A DNA stretch of 64,000 bases, from assembly GCF_014138265.1 (NCBI RefSeq), contig NZ_JACGXL010000002.1, positions 682,001-746,000 of the forward strand, read 5' to 3'. The notes under the pieces are model-generated. The model saw nothing but the letters and a program-made list of their open reading frames with translations. It did no database searches and was not told the origin of the DNA. The stretch's first letter is position 1. Each line of letters begins with the position of its first letter. Source of the DNA: Dokdonella fugitiva. Its GTDB lineage: Bacteria; Pseudomonadota; Gammaproteobacteria; Xanthomonadales; Rhodanobacteraceae. Positions 52,941-63,381 of this stretch are shown here, in pieces. Position numbers and translations under genes: made by a program.

Positions 52941-54599
52941 CTAGGACTTGCGCGCGGCGAGGGCGAACGCGCCGACCGCCGCGACGCCGAGCAGCCAAGC
53001 GGCGACGCGCGCGCCGGGTGGGGATGCCGCGGGCGCGAGGAGCGCGACGCAGGCGCTGGCGACGGCCAGCGAAACGCCCGCCGACAGCCAGATCGCGACG
53101 CGCTGGCCATGGCGCAGGCGGCGCTCGATGTTCTTCAGATCGTCGGAGGCGATGCGAAGTTCCATTTCGCCCGCACTCGCGCGCGCGAGGTAGTTGTGCA
53201 CGAGCTGGGGCATGTCCGGCGCGGCGGCGAGCCATTCGGGCACGCGCCGGCGCAGCGACTTGAGCAACGCGCGCGGCCCGCGGCGCCGGTACCAGATGCG
53301 TTCGAGCACGGGCTTGGCGGTCGCCCAGATGTCGATCCGCGGATGCAGCAGGCGGCCGACGCCCTCGATGTTGAGCAGGGTCTTCTGCAGCAGGATCAGC
53401 TGCGGCTGCAGCGTCAGGTCGTGCCGGCGCGCGACCTCGAACAGCTTGACCACGACCTCGGCGAGCGAGATCTCGCTGAGCGGGCGCGTGAAGTACGGCT
53501 CGCACACGGTGCGCACGGCCGCCTCGAGTTCGTCGAGGCGCGCGTTCGCGGGCATCCAGCCCGCGCGCACGTGCAGCTCGGCGATGCGCGCGTAGTCCTG
53601 GTTGAACAGCGCGAGGAAGTTCTCCGCGAGCCAGTACTGGTCGCGTTCGGACAGCGAGCCCATGATGCCGAAGTCGAGCGCGATGAAGCGCGGGTCCGCG
53701 GTGCGCGTCGCGTCGACCCAGATGTTGCCCGCGTGCGCATCGGCGTGGAAGAAGTTGTCGCGGAACACCTGCGTGTAGAACAGGCGCACGCCCTTCTCGG
53801 CGAGCGCGACGCGGTCTATGCCGGCGGCGTCGAGCGCCGCGAGGTCGTCGACCGGGATGCCGCGCACGCGTTCGAGCGTGAGCACGCCCGCGCTCGTGTG
53901 CGACCAGAAGACCTCGGGCACGTAGAGGTCGTCGGAGCCGGCGAAATTGCGCCGCAGCAGCGAGGCGTTGGCGCCTTCGCGCTGCAGGTCGAGCTCGTTG
54001 GTCAGCGTCGTCTCGATCTCGTCGACGATTTCCTGCGGGCGGATCTTGTCCGCGCTCGGGTGCGTGCGTTCGACCACGCCGGCGAGCGCGCGCAGCAGCG
54101 CGACGTCGTCGTCGATGCGCGCGTGGATGTCCGGGCGCAGCACCTTGACCACGACCTCGCGGCCGTCGGCGAACGTCGCCGCGTGCACCTGCGCGATCGA
54201 CGCCGAGGCGAGCGGCACGTCGTCGAAGCTCGCGTAGCGCGCCGCGATCGTGTCGCCGAGCGCGCGTTCGATCGCCGCGCGCGCCTGCGCCGCGGGAAAG
54301 GGCGCGACGCGGTCCTGCAGCTGGGTCAGCGCGTCGGCGACGTCGGCCGGCAGCAGGTCGCGCCGGGTCGAGAGGATCTGCCCGAACTTGACGAAGATCG
54401 GGCCGAGCCCGGTCAGCGCGAGCGCGAGGCGTTCGCCGCGCGGCAGCGCGAGCAGCTCGGCGCGCGGCGCGGGCGTCAGCGCGCGCAGCCAGGCGAGCGC
54501 GCGCGGCCGCCGCGGCGCCGGCAGCAGTTCGTCGAGGCGATGGCGCGCGAACACGCTCGCGATGCGCAGCAGGCGCGGCAACTGGCGCAACGGGATCAT
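52941..54599 (-). CDS. ubiB: Ubiquinone biosynthesis regulatory kinase-like protein UbiB
   Basis: The 552-residue protein is an ABC1/ADCK atypical kinase. Landmarks are [14 protein letters not shown] (the KxGQ motif) near residue 71, [14 protein letters not shown] with the ATP-binding lysine, [16 protein letters not shown] and [12 protein letters not shown] with a DFG region LDFGIMG. Two C-terminal membrane helices are visible ([21 protein letters not shown] and [16 protein letters not shown]). UbiB helps the early ubiquinone hydroxylation complex, probably as an ATPase extracting lipid intermediates. Its ATG (54597-54599) overlaps the ubiJ stop by four bases. Confidence 0.92.
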   Translation of the reverse strand: MIPLRQLPRLLRIASVFARHRLDELLPAPRRPRALAWLRALTPAPRAELLALPRGERLALALTGLGPIFVKFGQILSTRRDLLPADVADALTQLQDRVAPFPAAQARAAIERALGDTIAARYASFDDVPLASASIAQVHAATFADGREVVVKVLRPDIHARIDDDVALLRALAGVVERTHPSADKIRPQEIVDEIETTLTNELDLQREGANASLLRRNFAGSDDLYVPEVFWSHTSAGVLTLERVRGIPVDDLAALDAAGIDRVALAEKGVRLFYTQVFRDNFFHADAHAGNIWVDATRTADPRFIALDFGIMGSLSERDQYWLAENFLALFNQDYARIAELHVRAGWMPANARLDELEAAVRTVCEPYFTRPLSEISLAEVVVKLFEVARRHDLTLQPQLILLQKTLLNIEGVGRLLHPRIDIWATAKPVLERIWYRRRGPRALLKSLRRRVPEWLAAAPDMPQLVHNYLARASAGEMELRIASDDLKNIERRLRHGQRVAIWLSAGVSLAVASACVALLAPAASPPGARVAAWLLGVAAVGAFALAARKS

Positions 54600-55261
54600 G
54601 CGCGGCCGGTTCCGCCCGCGCGCAGGCGATGCACGCGCGCGTCGAGGCGTTCGGCCCGTTCGCGCAGCGCGTCCACCTCGTCGAGGAAGCCGTCGAGTTC
54701 GGCGCGTGCGACGAGGTCGCGGCCTTCCTCGGTGAGGAACTCGGCGGTGTCGCGTGCGAGCGCGCGCGCGGACGCGCGCGACCAGGTGAACGCGCCGCGC
54801 ACCGCGCGCGCGATCGCCGTGCCGGCGACGTCGCCGAACGCTTGCGCGAACGCGGCGTCGATGTCCGGCGCGTAAGCGCGCGCGAGTTGCTCGAGGCGCC
54901 GCGCGAGGTCGGCGTCGCCGGCGATCTGCACGCGGCCGGGCGGCAGCGCGTCGTCGCGCCCGCGCGCAAGGACGAGGCCGAGCAGGCTGCCCGGCGTCGC
55001 GGCGACGCGCAGCGCACTGTCGCCTTCGAACGCGGGGCCGACCCGCAGGCGCCCGCCGTCGACGACGATGCGCAGCGCCGGCGCGCTGCGCCCGCTCGCA
55101 CCGGCGAGATCGAGCGTGACGGCGCGGCCGTCGAGCGCGGCGAGGCGCGAGCGCGTGTCGGGATCGAGCCGGAGCGCGCGTTCGAGCACGCCTTCGAGCA
55201 CGCGGCCGAGCGCGGCGAGCAGGGGATTGGGCGTGCGTGCACGCGACGGAGCGGCGGACAT
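54596..55261 (-). CDS. ubiJ: Ubiquinone biosynthesis accessory factor UbiJ
   Basis: The 221-residue protein has an SCP2-like fold at about 15-120: [23 protein letters not shown], then [20 protein letters not shown] and the loop [14 protein letters not shown] helical, charged C-terminal half ([16 protein letters not shown]) follows. UbiJ binds ubiquinone intermediates and scaffolds the soluble Ubi complex; it is normally encoded between ubiE and ubiB. Here it is directly upstream of ubiB with an ATGA overlap; ubiE is not in the window. ATG 55261 is chosen by family length (about 200 aa). Confidence 0.88.
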   Translation of the reverse strand: MSAAPSRARTPNPLLAALGRVLEGVLERALRLDPDTRSRLAALDGRAVTLDLAGASGRSAPALRIVVDGGRLRVGPAFEGDSALRVAATPGSLLGLVLARGRDDALPPGRVQIAGDADLARRLEQLARAYAPDIDAAFAQAFGDVAGTAIARAVRGAFTWSRASARALARDTAEFLTEEGRDLVARAELDGFLDEVDALRERAERLDARVHRLRAGGTGRA

Positions 55262-55391
55262 GGGCGCGGATTCTACCTGCCTGCACCGTCGCGGCGGTCG
55301 ATCCGCCACCCGGGGCCGCCGCGACGCTGGTAATCCGCCGCTCAGCCAACGCCTCGTAGTGTGGCCTGCGCCGAACCGGAGGGGCGTCATC

Positions 55392-56774
55392 ATGCGGGCC
55401 TGGCTACATCTTGCAATCGCCGTGTTCCTGCTCGTCGGCGCGGCTGCCGTGCAGGCGGCGAGCCATGTCTACAGCGGCGAGGCGCCGTCGGGCGCGTGGT
55501 ACCAGTTCGAGGTGCCCGACGGTTGGCAAGCGGGCGACACGCTCGTGCTCTACCAGCACGGCTTCGACCTCAAGCCGCCGGAGAACGCGCCCGGACTCGG
55601 GCCGCTGAAGTCGGTCATGCTCGCCGAAGGCTATGCGGTCGCCGCGACGAGCTACCGCCAGCGCGGCTGGGCGCTGTTCACCGCGATCGCGGACAACCGC
55701 GAGCTGCTGCAGCTGTTCGCCGAACAGGTCGGCGAACCCGGCGAAGTGATTCCGTACGGCGGCTCGATGGGCGGGCTGGTCACGCTGCGCCTCGCCGAGA
55801 CGCGCGGCCTGCCGCCGATGCGTGGCGCCTATGCGCTGTGCCCGGCCGCCGCGGGTGCGCGCCTGTGGGACAGCGCGATCGACCTGCGCCTCGCCTACGA
55901 CGTCGTCTGCCACGACGCCGGCGACCTGCCGCGCGGCGACGAGCCGCTGCCGTGGGCGGTCAACCTCGACGACATCCCCGACGACATCGGCGACCTCACC
56001 GACGACGAAAGCGTGCTGCGCGCGCTCGTCGCCGTGAACCAATGCACCGGCGTCAACCTGCCGCCGTACCTGCGCAACGACGCGATGCAGCGCCGCCTCG
56101 ACGAGCTGATGGCGTTCACCCACATCACCGACGAGCACTTCTTCGTGACCAATGTCGGTTACGCGACCTACGTGCTCGCCGACATCGTGCGCGCGCCGGA
56201 CAAGCTCGGCGCACGCAACCCGTTCACCACCGCGGGCGTCGACTATTCGAGCGACCCGGCGATCGATGCCGGAATCGAGCGCCTCGTCGCCGATCCCGCG
56301 GCCGCGCTCGCGCTGCGCCAGGCCTCGGATTTCCGCGGCGACACCGGCGACGTCAAGGTGATCTCGATGCACACGAGCCGCGACCAGCTCGTCGTGCCGG
56401 GCAACCAGGACTTCGTGCGCGACCGCATCGCGCCGGACCGGCGCGTGATCGCGATCGTCGACGAGGACACGCCGACCCATTGTGGTTTCAGCGACGCCGA
56501 GGGCGTCGCCGGCTGGGAAGCGCTGCGCGCATGGATCGGCGGAGCGGCGCAGCCCGACGTCGCCGGCCTGCAGCAGCAGTGCGAGGCGCTCGTCGCGGGC
56601 GATCTCGTCGACGGTCCGTGCCGGTTCGATCCCGACGCCGCGATCGTGCCATTCGACGACATCGTGCGGCCGCGCCCGTCGCAGGCTGCGACCGCGCCGC
56701 GCACGCATTCGTCGCACGCGCGCCCGTCATTGCCGACGGCGGTGCCGGCACGCGTGCGCGCCAGCGAGCGCTAG
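55392..56774 (+). CDS. Secreted alpha/beta hydrolase
   Basis: The 460-residue product has a signal peptide ([20 protein letters not shown]). The hydrolase core has [17 protein letters not shown] for the oxyanion hole and a nucleophile elbow GGSMGG with Ser125. A late His lies in DTPTHCGFS with Asp residues before it, consistent with a catalytic triad. An insert of about 130 residues (150-280) precedes the C-terminal part. Substrate unknown; secretion suggests polymer or ester hydrolysis. The last 40 residues are low-complexity. It is divergent from ubiJ, with a TerC-like lack of visible promoter boxes, and ends near the GTCATCCC palindrome. Confidence 0.8.
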   Translation: MRAWLHLAIAVFLLVGAAAVQAASHVYSGEAPSGAWYQFEVPDGWQAGDTLVLYQHGFDLKPPENAPGLGPLKSVMLAEGYAVAATSYRQRGWALFTAIADNRELLQLFAEQVGEPGEVIPYGGSMGGLVTLRLAETRGLPPMRGAYALCPAAAGARLWDSAIDLRLAYDVVCHDAGDLPRGDEPLPWAVNLDDIPDDIGDLTDDESVLRALVAVNQCTGVNLPPYLRNDAMQRRLDELMAFTHITDEHFFVTNVGYATYVLADIVRAPDKLGARNPFTTAGVDYSSDPAIDAGIERLVADPAAALALRQASDFRGDTGDVKVISMHTSRDQLVVPGNQDFVRDRIAPDRRVIAIVDEDTPTHCGFSDAEGVAGWEALRAWIGGAAQPDVAGLQQQCEALVAGDLVDGPCRFDPDAAIVPFDDIVRPRPSQAATAPRTHSSHARPSLPTAVPARVRASER

Positions 56775-56788
56775 GAGACCTGAAGAGA

Positions 56789-56816
56789 CGTCATCCCTGC
56801 TTTCGCGGGGATGACG
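56789..56816. repeat. CGTCATCCC palindromic repeat (widespread GTCAT-type element)
   Basis: A stem of CGTCATCCC (56789-56797) pairs with GGGATGACG (56808-56816) around the loop TGCTTTCGCG. This is the short palindromic element seen in very many proteobacterial genomes, where the translated shadow reads VIPAKAG. It lies between convergent genes and can act as a bidirectional terminator. Confidence 0.85.
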
Positions 56817-56841
56817 AACGTCCTGCGGCGAGGGGTCGCGC

Positions 56842-57231
56842 TCAGTTCTTGATCGGGAAGGTCTCGGTCGAACCGTCCGCGTTCTTCTGCTCGATCTTCA
56901 TCGGCGCGCGTTCGTGTCGACCGCAGTGGTAGGCGGCCCACGGCTGCTCGCCGTCGCGCGGGTCGCCCAGCGGCTTGATCGTGTCGGCGCCGAGCGTGGC
57001 CGCTTCGTTGCGCGCGAGCACTTCGAGTTCGTCGCGCACCTTGAGGCCGTTGCGGTCCATCGGGCCGACGTGATCCATCACCGACACGGTGACCTTGCCG
57101 ACGTCGCGGCAGCCTTCGACGTCGCCGTTCCAGGCGGTGCGCACCTTCTCGCCGCCGGAGTCGAGCTTGATGCCCCAGCTGCAGGCGGCGAGCGGCAGGC
57201 ACAGGACGAGCAGCGGTGACCAACGCTTCAT
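56842..57231 (-). CDS. DUF4156 family lipoprotein
   Basis: The 129-residue product has a lipobox (LAAC at residues 14-17) and the DUF4156 pattern: GEKVRTAWNGDVEGCRDVGKVTVSV (a Cys in the first half) with LARNEAATLGADTIKPLGD in the centre. It is close to YjeI-like small lipoproteins. AGGAATT precedes ATG 57231. Function is unknown; lipid anchoring to the outer or inner membrane is expected. It is separated from the M16 gene by 78 bp on the same strand. Confidence 0.85.
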   Translation of the reverse strand: MKRWSPLLVLCLPLAACSWGIKLDSGGEKVRTAWNGDVEGCRDVGKVTVSVMDHVGPMDRNGLKVRDELEVLARNEAATLGADTIKPLGDPRDGEQPWAAYHCGRHERAPMKIEQKNADGSTETFPIKN

Positions 57232-57309
57232 GGAATTCCTCCGATCGGGCGCGCGCATCGTAGCGCGCGCCGCCTGAACGACGCGCGCACGATCCGCTGC
57301 AGCCCGGGC

Positions 57310-60153
57310 TCAGCGCACCTTCTTGCCGTCGGCGTCGATGACTTCGACGTCGCCGAGCTGGAGCTTGCGCAGCGGCTGCTCGATGCGCGCGAGGTCGCCG
57401 ACCACGACCCAGGTCAGCGCGCCGGGCTGCACCACCTCGTGCGCGGCGGCCTGCACCGCGGCGTCGGTCTGCGCCTCGATGCGCGGCTTGAGCGTCTGCA
57501 CGTAGTCGTCCGGGCGGTCGTACAGCTTCATGCTGCTGATCGCCGCGAGCACCGAGCCGGTGGTCTGGTACTCGCCCGGCAGGCTGCGCACGTCGCCGAC
57601 CTTGATCTTGTCGATCTCCTCGTGCGTGAGCGGGCGCGCGCCGACGACCTCCTTCGCTTCGCGCAGGATCTCGGCGACCGACTCGGCGGTCTTGTCGGTC
57701 TGCACCGGCGCGTACATAAGGAACGGGCGCTGGCCGATCGCGTTCGACAGGAAGCTGCCGGCGCCGTAGGCCCAGTGCTTCGCCTCGCGCAGGTTCATGT
57801 TGAGGCGCGAGGTGAAGCTGCCGCCGAACGCGCCGTTCATGGTCTGGATCTCGAGGTTGTTCTTCGCCTTCGTCGACGGCGCGACCACGCCGGCGAGGAT
57901 CAGCGACTGCGGCGCGCCCGGCTTGTCGAGCAGGAACAGGCGCGCGCGCTTGGGTGGCTCGACGTTCGCGATGTTCTTCTTCGGCACCGGCGTCGCGGCC
58001 GGCTTCCAGTCGCCGAACACGGTATCGAGCTTCGCCACGATCGCCTCGAGCGTGGTGTCTCCGGCGACGAGGATGGTCGCGTTGTCGGGACGGATGAAGT
58101 CGCGCACGTAACCGTGCAGGTCCGCCGCGGCGAGCGAGGTGATCGACGCTTCCGTGCCGGAGCCGGTGAACGGGATCGCGTAGGCATGGCCGGCGCCGTA
58201 CAGCAGCGGCGGCAGGCTGCGCAGCGCGAGGCCGGTCGGCTGCGTCTTCTCCTGCGCGATGCGCGCGAGCCACTGGCCGCGGATGCGCGCGATGTCGGCG
58301 TCGCGGAACGCGGCGTTGCGCACGACGTCGGCGAACAGCTTCAGCGACGGCTCGAGCTGCGAGGCGAGCGCGTTGAGGCTCGCGTTCGAGCTGTCGAGGC
58401 CGGAGCCGGCACCGATGATCGCGCCGAGGCGTTCGGCGCGGCGCGCGATCTCGAGCGAGTCGAGTTCGGCGGTGCCTTCGTCGAGCATCGCCATCGTGAA
58501 CGCGGACGTGCCGAGCTTGCGCCCCTGGTCGGACGCGTAGCCGGCGTCGAACAGGAACTGCACCTGCACGACGGGGATCGTGTGGCGCTGCGCGAGCACG
58601 ACCTCGATGCCGTTCTTGAGCTTGCCGCGCTCGAGCTTGGGGAAGGTGAGGTCGGGGAACGTCGCCACCTCCGGCACGCCCTTGCCGCGGTCGACCGGCG
58701 ACGGCGTCGTCGTGAACGCCTGCTCCGGCTTCGCCGGCCGCTTCGCCTCGGGGCGGCCGGCGAGCGCGGCGCGACCCGCCTTCTCCATCTCGTCGGCCGG
58801 CTCGCTCTTGTCGTCCTTCGGCGCGGGCGTGATCGTCAGCGTGTAGTCGCCGCGCGCGATCCACTTCTTCGCCGCGGCGAGCACGCTCGCCGGCGTCGCC
58901 GCATCCATGCGCGCGAGGTCCTGCTTGTAGGCGGCCGGATCGGCGCGATAGACCTGGCCCTCGGCGAGCACGCTCGCCTTCGAGTTGACCTTCTCGAGCG
59001 CGCGGATGAAGTGCGCGCGGTTGTCGACCTTGACGCGCGCGAGTTCGTCGTCGGTCGGCCCGTGTTCGAGGAAGGTCTTCCACTCGTCGGCGATCGCGGC
59101 TTCGACCTTGGCGGGATCGACGCCGCTCTTGACGTCGGCGGTGAGCTGCAGCATCGAGGCGAGCGCGAACGCCTGCACCGACACCGAGACGTCGTCGACG
59201 AGCTTGTCCTTGTAGACGAGGCGCTCGTACAGGCGCGAGGTCTTGCCGCCGCCGAGCACGTCGGCGGCGAGCTCGAGCAGGCCTTCGTCCGCGTCGGCGA
59301 GGCCGGGCACGTTCCACTCGCGCACGATGCGCGTCTGCGCGACGTGGTCGGTCATCGCGTCGCGCGTCGACTCCGTGCGCGGCGCGGTCCACGGCTGCTG
59401 GCGCGGCACCGGCGCGCCGGCCGGGATGTCGCCGAAGTACTTCAGCATCTTTTCCTTCGCGACCTCGGGCGTGATGTCGCCGACGATCGCGACGGTCACG
59501 TTGGCCGCGCCGTACCAGGACTGGAACCACTGCTTGACGTCGGCGAGCGAGGCCGCGTCGAGGTCCTTCATCGAGCCGATCGTGTCGTGGTGGTACGGAT
59601 GGTTCGCCGGGAACGCGTTCGCCGCGACGCGCTCGTCGACGCGGCCGTACGGCTGGTTCTCGCCCTGGCGCTTCTCGTTCTGCACGACGCCGCGCTGCTC
59701 GTCGAGTTCGGGCTGGCCGATCGCGCCGAGCAGATGGCCCATGCGGTCCGATTCCATCCACAGCGCCATGTCGAGCGCGGTGGTCGGCACGGTCTCGTAG
59801 TAGTTGGTGCGGTCGAACCAGGTCGTGCCGTTCTGGTCGGTCGCGCCGGCGAGCTCGAACGGGCGGAAGAACTCGTCCTTGTGGTTCTCCGAGCCCTGGA
59901 ACATGAGGTGCTCGAACAGGTGCGCGAAGCCGGTCTTGCCGGCCGGCTCGTCGGCCGAGCCGACGTGGTACCAGACGCTGACCGCGACCACGGGCGCCTT
60001 GTGGTCCTCGCTGACGACGACGGTGAGCCCGTTCGGCAGCGTGAAGCGCGTGAACGGGATGTCGATCGCGTCGCTGCCGGCCGCGTGCGCCGCGGTGATG
60101 CCGGTGCAGGCGAAAGCCGCGGCGGCGGCGAGGGAAGCTAGGGGCTTGCGCAT
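57310..60153 (-). CDS. M16 family zinc metallopeptidase (pitrilysin/insulinase-like)
   Basis: The 947-residue secreted protein carries a signal peptide (1-25) and two M16 halves. The first has the inverted zinc motif HLFEH at 78-82 and a downstream glutamate in ELDEQRGVVQNEKRQ (about 149-163). The second half, about 495-945, has a non-catalytic fold with FLFDAGYASDQGRKLGTS and GGSFTSRLNMNLREAKHWAYGAGS (substrate-clamp region). The arrangement of one active and one inactive half in one chain is that of pitrilysin-type enzymes. It is likely periplasmic. AGGAGAT precedes ATG 60153. Confidence 0.93.
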   Translation of the reverse strand: MRKPLASLAAAAAFACTGITAAHAAGSDAIDIPFTRFTLPNGLTVVVSEDHKAPVVAVSVWYHVGSADEPAGKTGFAHLFEHLMFQGSENHKDEFFRPFELAGATDQNGTTWFDRTNYYETVPTTALDMALWMESDRMGHLLGAIGQPELDEQRGVVQNEKRQGENQPYGRVDERVAANAFPANHPYHHDTIGSMKDLDAASLADVKQWFQSWYGAANVTVAIVGDITPEVAKEKMLKYFGDIPAGAPVPRQQPWTAPRTESTRDAMTDHVAQTRIVREWNVPGLADADEGLLELAADVLGGGKTSRLYERLVYKDKLVDDVSVSVQAFALASMLQLTADVKSGVDPAKVEAAIADEWKTFLEHGPTDDELARVKVDNRAHFIRALEKVNSKASVLAEGQVYRADPAAYKQDLARMDAATPASVLAAAKKWIARGDYTLTITPAPKDDKSEPADEMEKAGRAALAGRPEAKRPAKPEQAFTTTPSPVDRGKGVPEVATFPDLTFPKLERGKLKNGIEVVLAQRHTIPVVQVQFLFDAGYASDQGRKLGTSAFTMAMLDEGTAELDSLEIARRAERLGAIIGAGSGLDSSNASLNALASQLEPSLKLFADVVRNAAFRDADIARIRGQWLARIAQEKTQPTGLALRSLPPLLYGAGHAYAIPFTGSGTEASITSLAAADLHGYVRDFIRPDNATILVAGDTTLEAIVAKLDTVFGDWKPAATPVPKKNIANVEPPKRARLFLLDKPGAPQSLILAGVVAPSTKAKNNLEIQTMNGAFGGSFTSRLNMNLREAKHWAYGAGSFLSNAIGQRPFLMYAPVQTDKTAESVAEILREAKEVVGARPLTHEEIDKIKVGDVRSLPGEYQTTGSVLAAISSMKLYDRPDDYVQTLKPRIEAQTDAAVQAAAHEVVQPGALTWVVVGDLARIEQPLRKLQLGDVEVIDADGKKVR

Positions 60154-60324
60154 GGGATCTCCTTGCACGGCGCGGATCAGGGGAAACACGCAGGGTACGC
60201 GGGCGCCGACGGCGGCCGCAACGGACGTTGGTCACGGCGGGTGCATTGCCGGGCGCCCGCACGCGGCCCGGGTCCTTTAGACTCCGGACCAGCGGCAGGG
60301 TTCGCCGCGTCGCAGGAGATGCGC

Positions 60325-61017
<693 letters not shown>

Positions 61018-61019
61018 CT

Positions 61020-61059
61020 GTCCGCGGCGTGTCCGCGGGCGTGTCCGCACGCGGCGGAC
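61020..61059. promoter_or_regulatory. Phased GTCCGC repeats with a hairpin; possible upstream activating site
   Basis: GTCCGC occurs at 61020, 61031 and 61043, spacings of 11 and 12 bp (about one helical turn), and GCGGAC at 61054-61059 forms a hairpin with the last copy. The array begins three bases after the SDR stop. It lies about 200 bp upstream of the sigma-54 promoter, a normal enhancer distance, but it could equally be the SDR terminator. Confidence 0.4.
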
Positions 61060-61251
61060 GCGCGCGCCGCGTCGCGCACGTGCGCATCCGTCGCGTTCGC
61101 GACGAATCGGGCGACGACATGCCGACCCATCCGCGATCGCGTGAAAACCACGTGAAATCGCCTTCTGCGCGTGCGCGACATGACTTCCGGCCTAGCAACT
61201 CTTTTCGCCTTCGCTGCATCCATTAGTCCGTGAGCAGGGCAGCTCCCCTGG

Positions 61252-61268
61252 TTGGCACATCGCTTGCT
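61252..61268 (+). promoter_or_regulatory. Sigma-54 (RpoN) promoter
   Basis: TTGGCACATCGCTTGCT matches the -24/-12 consensus (TGGCAC-N5-TTGCW): GG at 61254-61255 and GC at 61266-61267 are 10 bp apart, the invariant spacing. Only the G after TGGCAC is replaced by A. Predicted transcription starts near 61279, 27 bp before the ATG at 61306 with AAAAGGAGAC in between. No other sequence in the window matched this pattern. Confidence 0.75.
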
Positions 61269-61305
61269 CTGCATGAACTGGAAGCTCGTAAAAAGGAGAC
61301 ATGTC

Positions 61306-61653
61306 ATGAACGTCCGCACTCCGCTCATCCGCGCCGCCCTGGCCGCGACGATGGTCGCGGGTTCCTTCGCCATCGAGCGCGTGCCGCTCGCCGCCGCCGC
61401 CGATGCAGGCATGTCGGTCGAGGCGCGCGCGCCGCTGCACGCGACGCTGCTGCCGGCACTGCGCGTGACCGCACGCGCGGCGAACCCGGACGCCGGCGGC
61501 GCCACCGAACTCGCCGCGGGCGAGGCGTTGCCGGTCACCTTGCTGCCGACCGTGCGCGTGACCGCGTCCGCCGCCGACTTCGCGATGCTCGTCGCACCGT
61601 TCGAGCGCGTGTTCGCCGGCGACGCCGACGGCGTGCTGCTCGCCGCCGAGTGA
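61306..61653 (+). CDS. Small secreted protein with duplicated TLLPxxRVTA motif
   Basis: The 115-residue protein has a signal peptide (residues 1-29, ending about LAAAADA). The mature part has two copies of a motif: LHATLLPALRVTARAA and LPVTLLPTVRVTASAA, separated by 30 residues. No cysteine is present. I do not recognise a characterised family. AAAAGGAGAC six bases upstream of ATG 61306 is an excellent ribosome-binding site (an in-frame upstream extension exists but lacks one). It is placed directly behind a sigma-54 promoter, so expression should require an enhancer-binding activator. Confidence 0.7.
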   Translation: MNVRTPLIRAALAATMVAGSFAIERVPLAAAADAGMSVEARAPLHATLLPALRVTARAANPDAGGATELAAGEALPVTLLPTVRVTASAADFAMLVAPFERVFAGDADGVLLAAE

Positions 61654-61737
61654 CGCGACGGCGCGAGCGCGGCGTCGACGCCGCGCTCGCGCCACGGGTG
61701 CGCGCACCGCTCGCACCGATCCGGCGTCGACGTGGGC

Positions 61738-61743
61738 GATAAT
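61738..61743 (+). promoter_or_regulatory. -10 box GATAAT of trmL, possible leaderless start
   Basis: GATAAT ends six bases before the GTG start at 61750, with no Shine-Dalgarno-like sequence. Placement agrees with the boxes before uvrD and the hydrolase at 49495. A -35 element is not clear. Confidence 0.4.
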
Positions 61744-61749
61744 GCGCGC

Positions 61750-62214
61750 GTGCTGCACGTCGTCCTCTACCAGCCCGAGATCCCGCCGAACACCGGCAAC
61801 GTGATTCGCCTGTGCGCGAACAGCGGCGCCGCGCTGCATCTCGTGCGGCCGCTCGGTTTCGACCTCGACCACGCCAAGCTGCGCCGCGCCGGACTCGACT
61901 ACCACGAGTTCGCCGAGGTCGCGGTGCACGACGATCTCGGCTCGTTCCTCGCGGCGGTCGCGCCGCGCCGACTGTTCGCGTCGTCGACGCGCGGGCGCGT
62001 GCGCTACGACGAGATCGCGTACGCCGACGGCGACGCATTCCTGTTCGGACCGGAAACGCGCGGCCTGCCGCAGGACGTGCTCGACGCGATCGAGCCGGAC
62101 CGGTGCCTGCGCCTGCCGATGCGGCCGGGCAACCGCAGCCTCAACCTGTCGAATGCAGTAGCGGTCGTCGTCTACGAGGCATGGCGGCAGCTCGGCTTCG
62201 CCGGCAGCGCATGA
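61750..62214 (+). CDS. trmL: tRNA (cytidine(34)-2'-O)-methyltransferase TrmL
   Basis: The 154-residue SPOUT enzyme methylates the ribose of the wobble nucleotide in tRNA-Leu. The trefoil-knot motifs are visible: [21 protein letters not shown] at the front, [11 protein letters not shown] (motif 2) and [26 protein letters not shown] (motif 3). GTG 61750 is preferred because it gives the family N-terminus; an earlier GTG (61732) adds six residues. It converges on gpsA across a GTAG-ended repeat. The neighbourhood with gpsA and secB is conserved in many gammaproteobacteria. Confidence 0.93.
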   Translation: MLHVVLYQPEIPPNTGNVIRLCANSGAALHLVRPLGFDLDHAKLRRAGLDYHEFAEVAVHDDLGSFLAAVAPRRLFASSTRGRVRYDEIAYADGDAFLFGPETRGLPQDVLDAIEPDRCLRLPMRPGNRSLNLSNAVAVVVYEAWRQLGFAGSA

Positions 62215-62251
62215 TCGTGCAGGAGCAATCCCGCATCGCCGGCACGCCAAT

Positions 62252-62308
62252 GTAGGTGGGCCTGGCCCACCGATCGCACCGAAAAACGGCGGGCCGTGCC
62301 CGCCCTAC
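62252..62308. repeat. GTAG-ended double-hairpin repeat (GGTGGGCC family), copy 3
   Basis: The element begins GTAG (62252) and ends CTAC (62305-62308). It contains a perfect GGTGGGCC-T-GGCCCACC hairpin (62255-62271) and GGCGGGC-CGT-GCCCGCC (62288-62304). It is the best-preserved copy. The terminal CTA is the TAG stop of gpsA on the minus strand. Confidence 0.85.
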
Positions 62309-63300
62309 GGATACTCGGGCTTCTGCTCGCGCGCGAGCAGCGCGCGCATGCCTTCCGCCGGCGTGAGTTCCTCGTGCAGCACTTTCTGCACGAGCGCGGT
62401 GATCGGCAGTTCGACGCCGTGTGCGTCGGCGAGCTTCATCACGGTGTCGACCGTCTGCACGCTCTCGACGACCTGGCCGATCTCGGCGATCGCCTGCGCG
62501 AGCGGCGTGCCGCGGCCGAGCGCGAGGCCGAGGCGGCGGTTGCGCGAGAGGTCGCCGGTGCAGGTGAGCACGAGGTCGCCGAGGCCGGCGAGGCCCATGA
62601 GCGTTTCCGCGCGCGTGCCGAGCGCGCCGCCGAGGCGCAGCATCTCGGCGAGGCCGCGCGTGATCAGGCCCGCGCGCGCGTTGAGCCCCATCTGCATGCC
62701 GTCGGCGACGCCGGTCGCGACCGCCAGCACGTTCTTCATCGCGCCGCCGAGCTCGGCGCCGAGCACGTCGTTGCCGGTGTAGGCGCGAAAGCGCGGCGAG
62801 TGCAACGCGCGCGCGACGTCCTGCGCGAACGCGGCATCGGCGGAATGCACGGTGAGCGCGGTCGGCAGGCCGAGCGCGACTTCGCGCGCGAACGACGGGC
62901 CGGTGACGACCGCGGCCGCGTGGCCGGGCAGGCGCTCGGCGACGAGTTCGTGCAGGAAGCGGCCCGAGGCGGGATCGAAGCCCTTCGTCGCCCAGGCGAC
63001 GCCGACGCCGGGTGCGACCCACGGCGCGATCGCGAGCAGCAGGTCGTCGAACGCGTGGCTCGGCACCGCGAGCAGCAAGGTGCGGGCGTCGCGCACGCAC
63101 GGTTCGAGCGCGGCGGACAGCTGCAGCGCGTCGGGCAATTCGAGATCGGGGAGGTAGCGTGCGTTGCGGCGCGTCGTCGCCATGTCGACGACGGCCTGGG
63201 GCGTGCGTCCCCACAACGTGGTCGGCACGCCGTTGCGCGCGAGCTGCACCGCGAGCGCGGTGCCCCACGAGCCCGCGCCGAGCACGGCGAACGTGTTCAT
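62305..63300 (-). CDS. gpsA: Glycerol-3-phosphate dehydrogenase [NAD(P)+]
   Basis: The 331-residue enzyme reduces dihydroxyacetone phosphate to sn-glycerol 3-phosphate for phospholipid synthesis. The Rossmann motif GAGSWGTA is at residues 8-15, and the family block [37 protein letters not shown] and [21 protein letters not shown] are all intact. ATG 63300 is supported by normal length. Translation ends inside the repeat at 62305. Its start lies 81 bp after the secB stop on the same strand, which fits a secB-gpsA operon. Confidence 0.96.
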   Translation of the reverse strand: MNTFAVLGAGSWGTALAVQLARNGVPTTLWGRTPQAVVDMATTRRNARYLPDLELPDALQLSAALEPCVRDARTLLLAVPSHAFDDLLLAIAPWVAPGVGVAWATKGFDPASGRFLHELVAERLPGHAAAVVTGPSFAREVALGLPTALTVHSADAAFAQDVARALHSPRFRAYTGNDVLGAELGGAMKNVLAVATGVADGMQMGLNARAGLITRGLAEMLRLGGALGTRAETLMGLAGLGDLVLTCTGDLSRNRRLGLALGRGTPLAQAIAEIGQVVESVQTVDTVMKLADAHGVELPITALVQKVLHEELTPAEGMRALLAREQKPEYP

Positions 63301-63381
63301 CGCGGCGTGACCGCGGCCCGGCGTCGGCCGGGCGCGGCATGCGGCATGGAACGGACGGCCATCATCCGCGGCCGTGCGGGA

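Noticed and set aside
56775-56841. Possible small protein ending with VIPAKAG-like sequence
   Set aside because: This is the known translated shadow of the GTCATCCC palindrome, not a gene.
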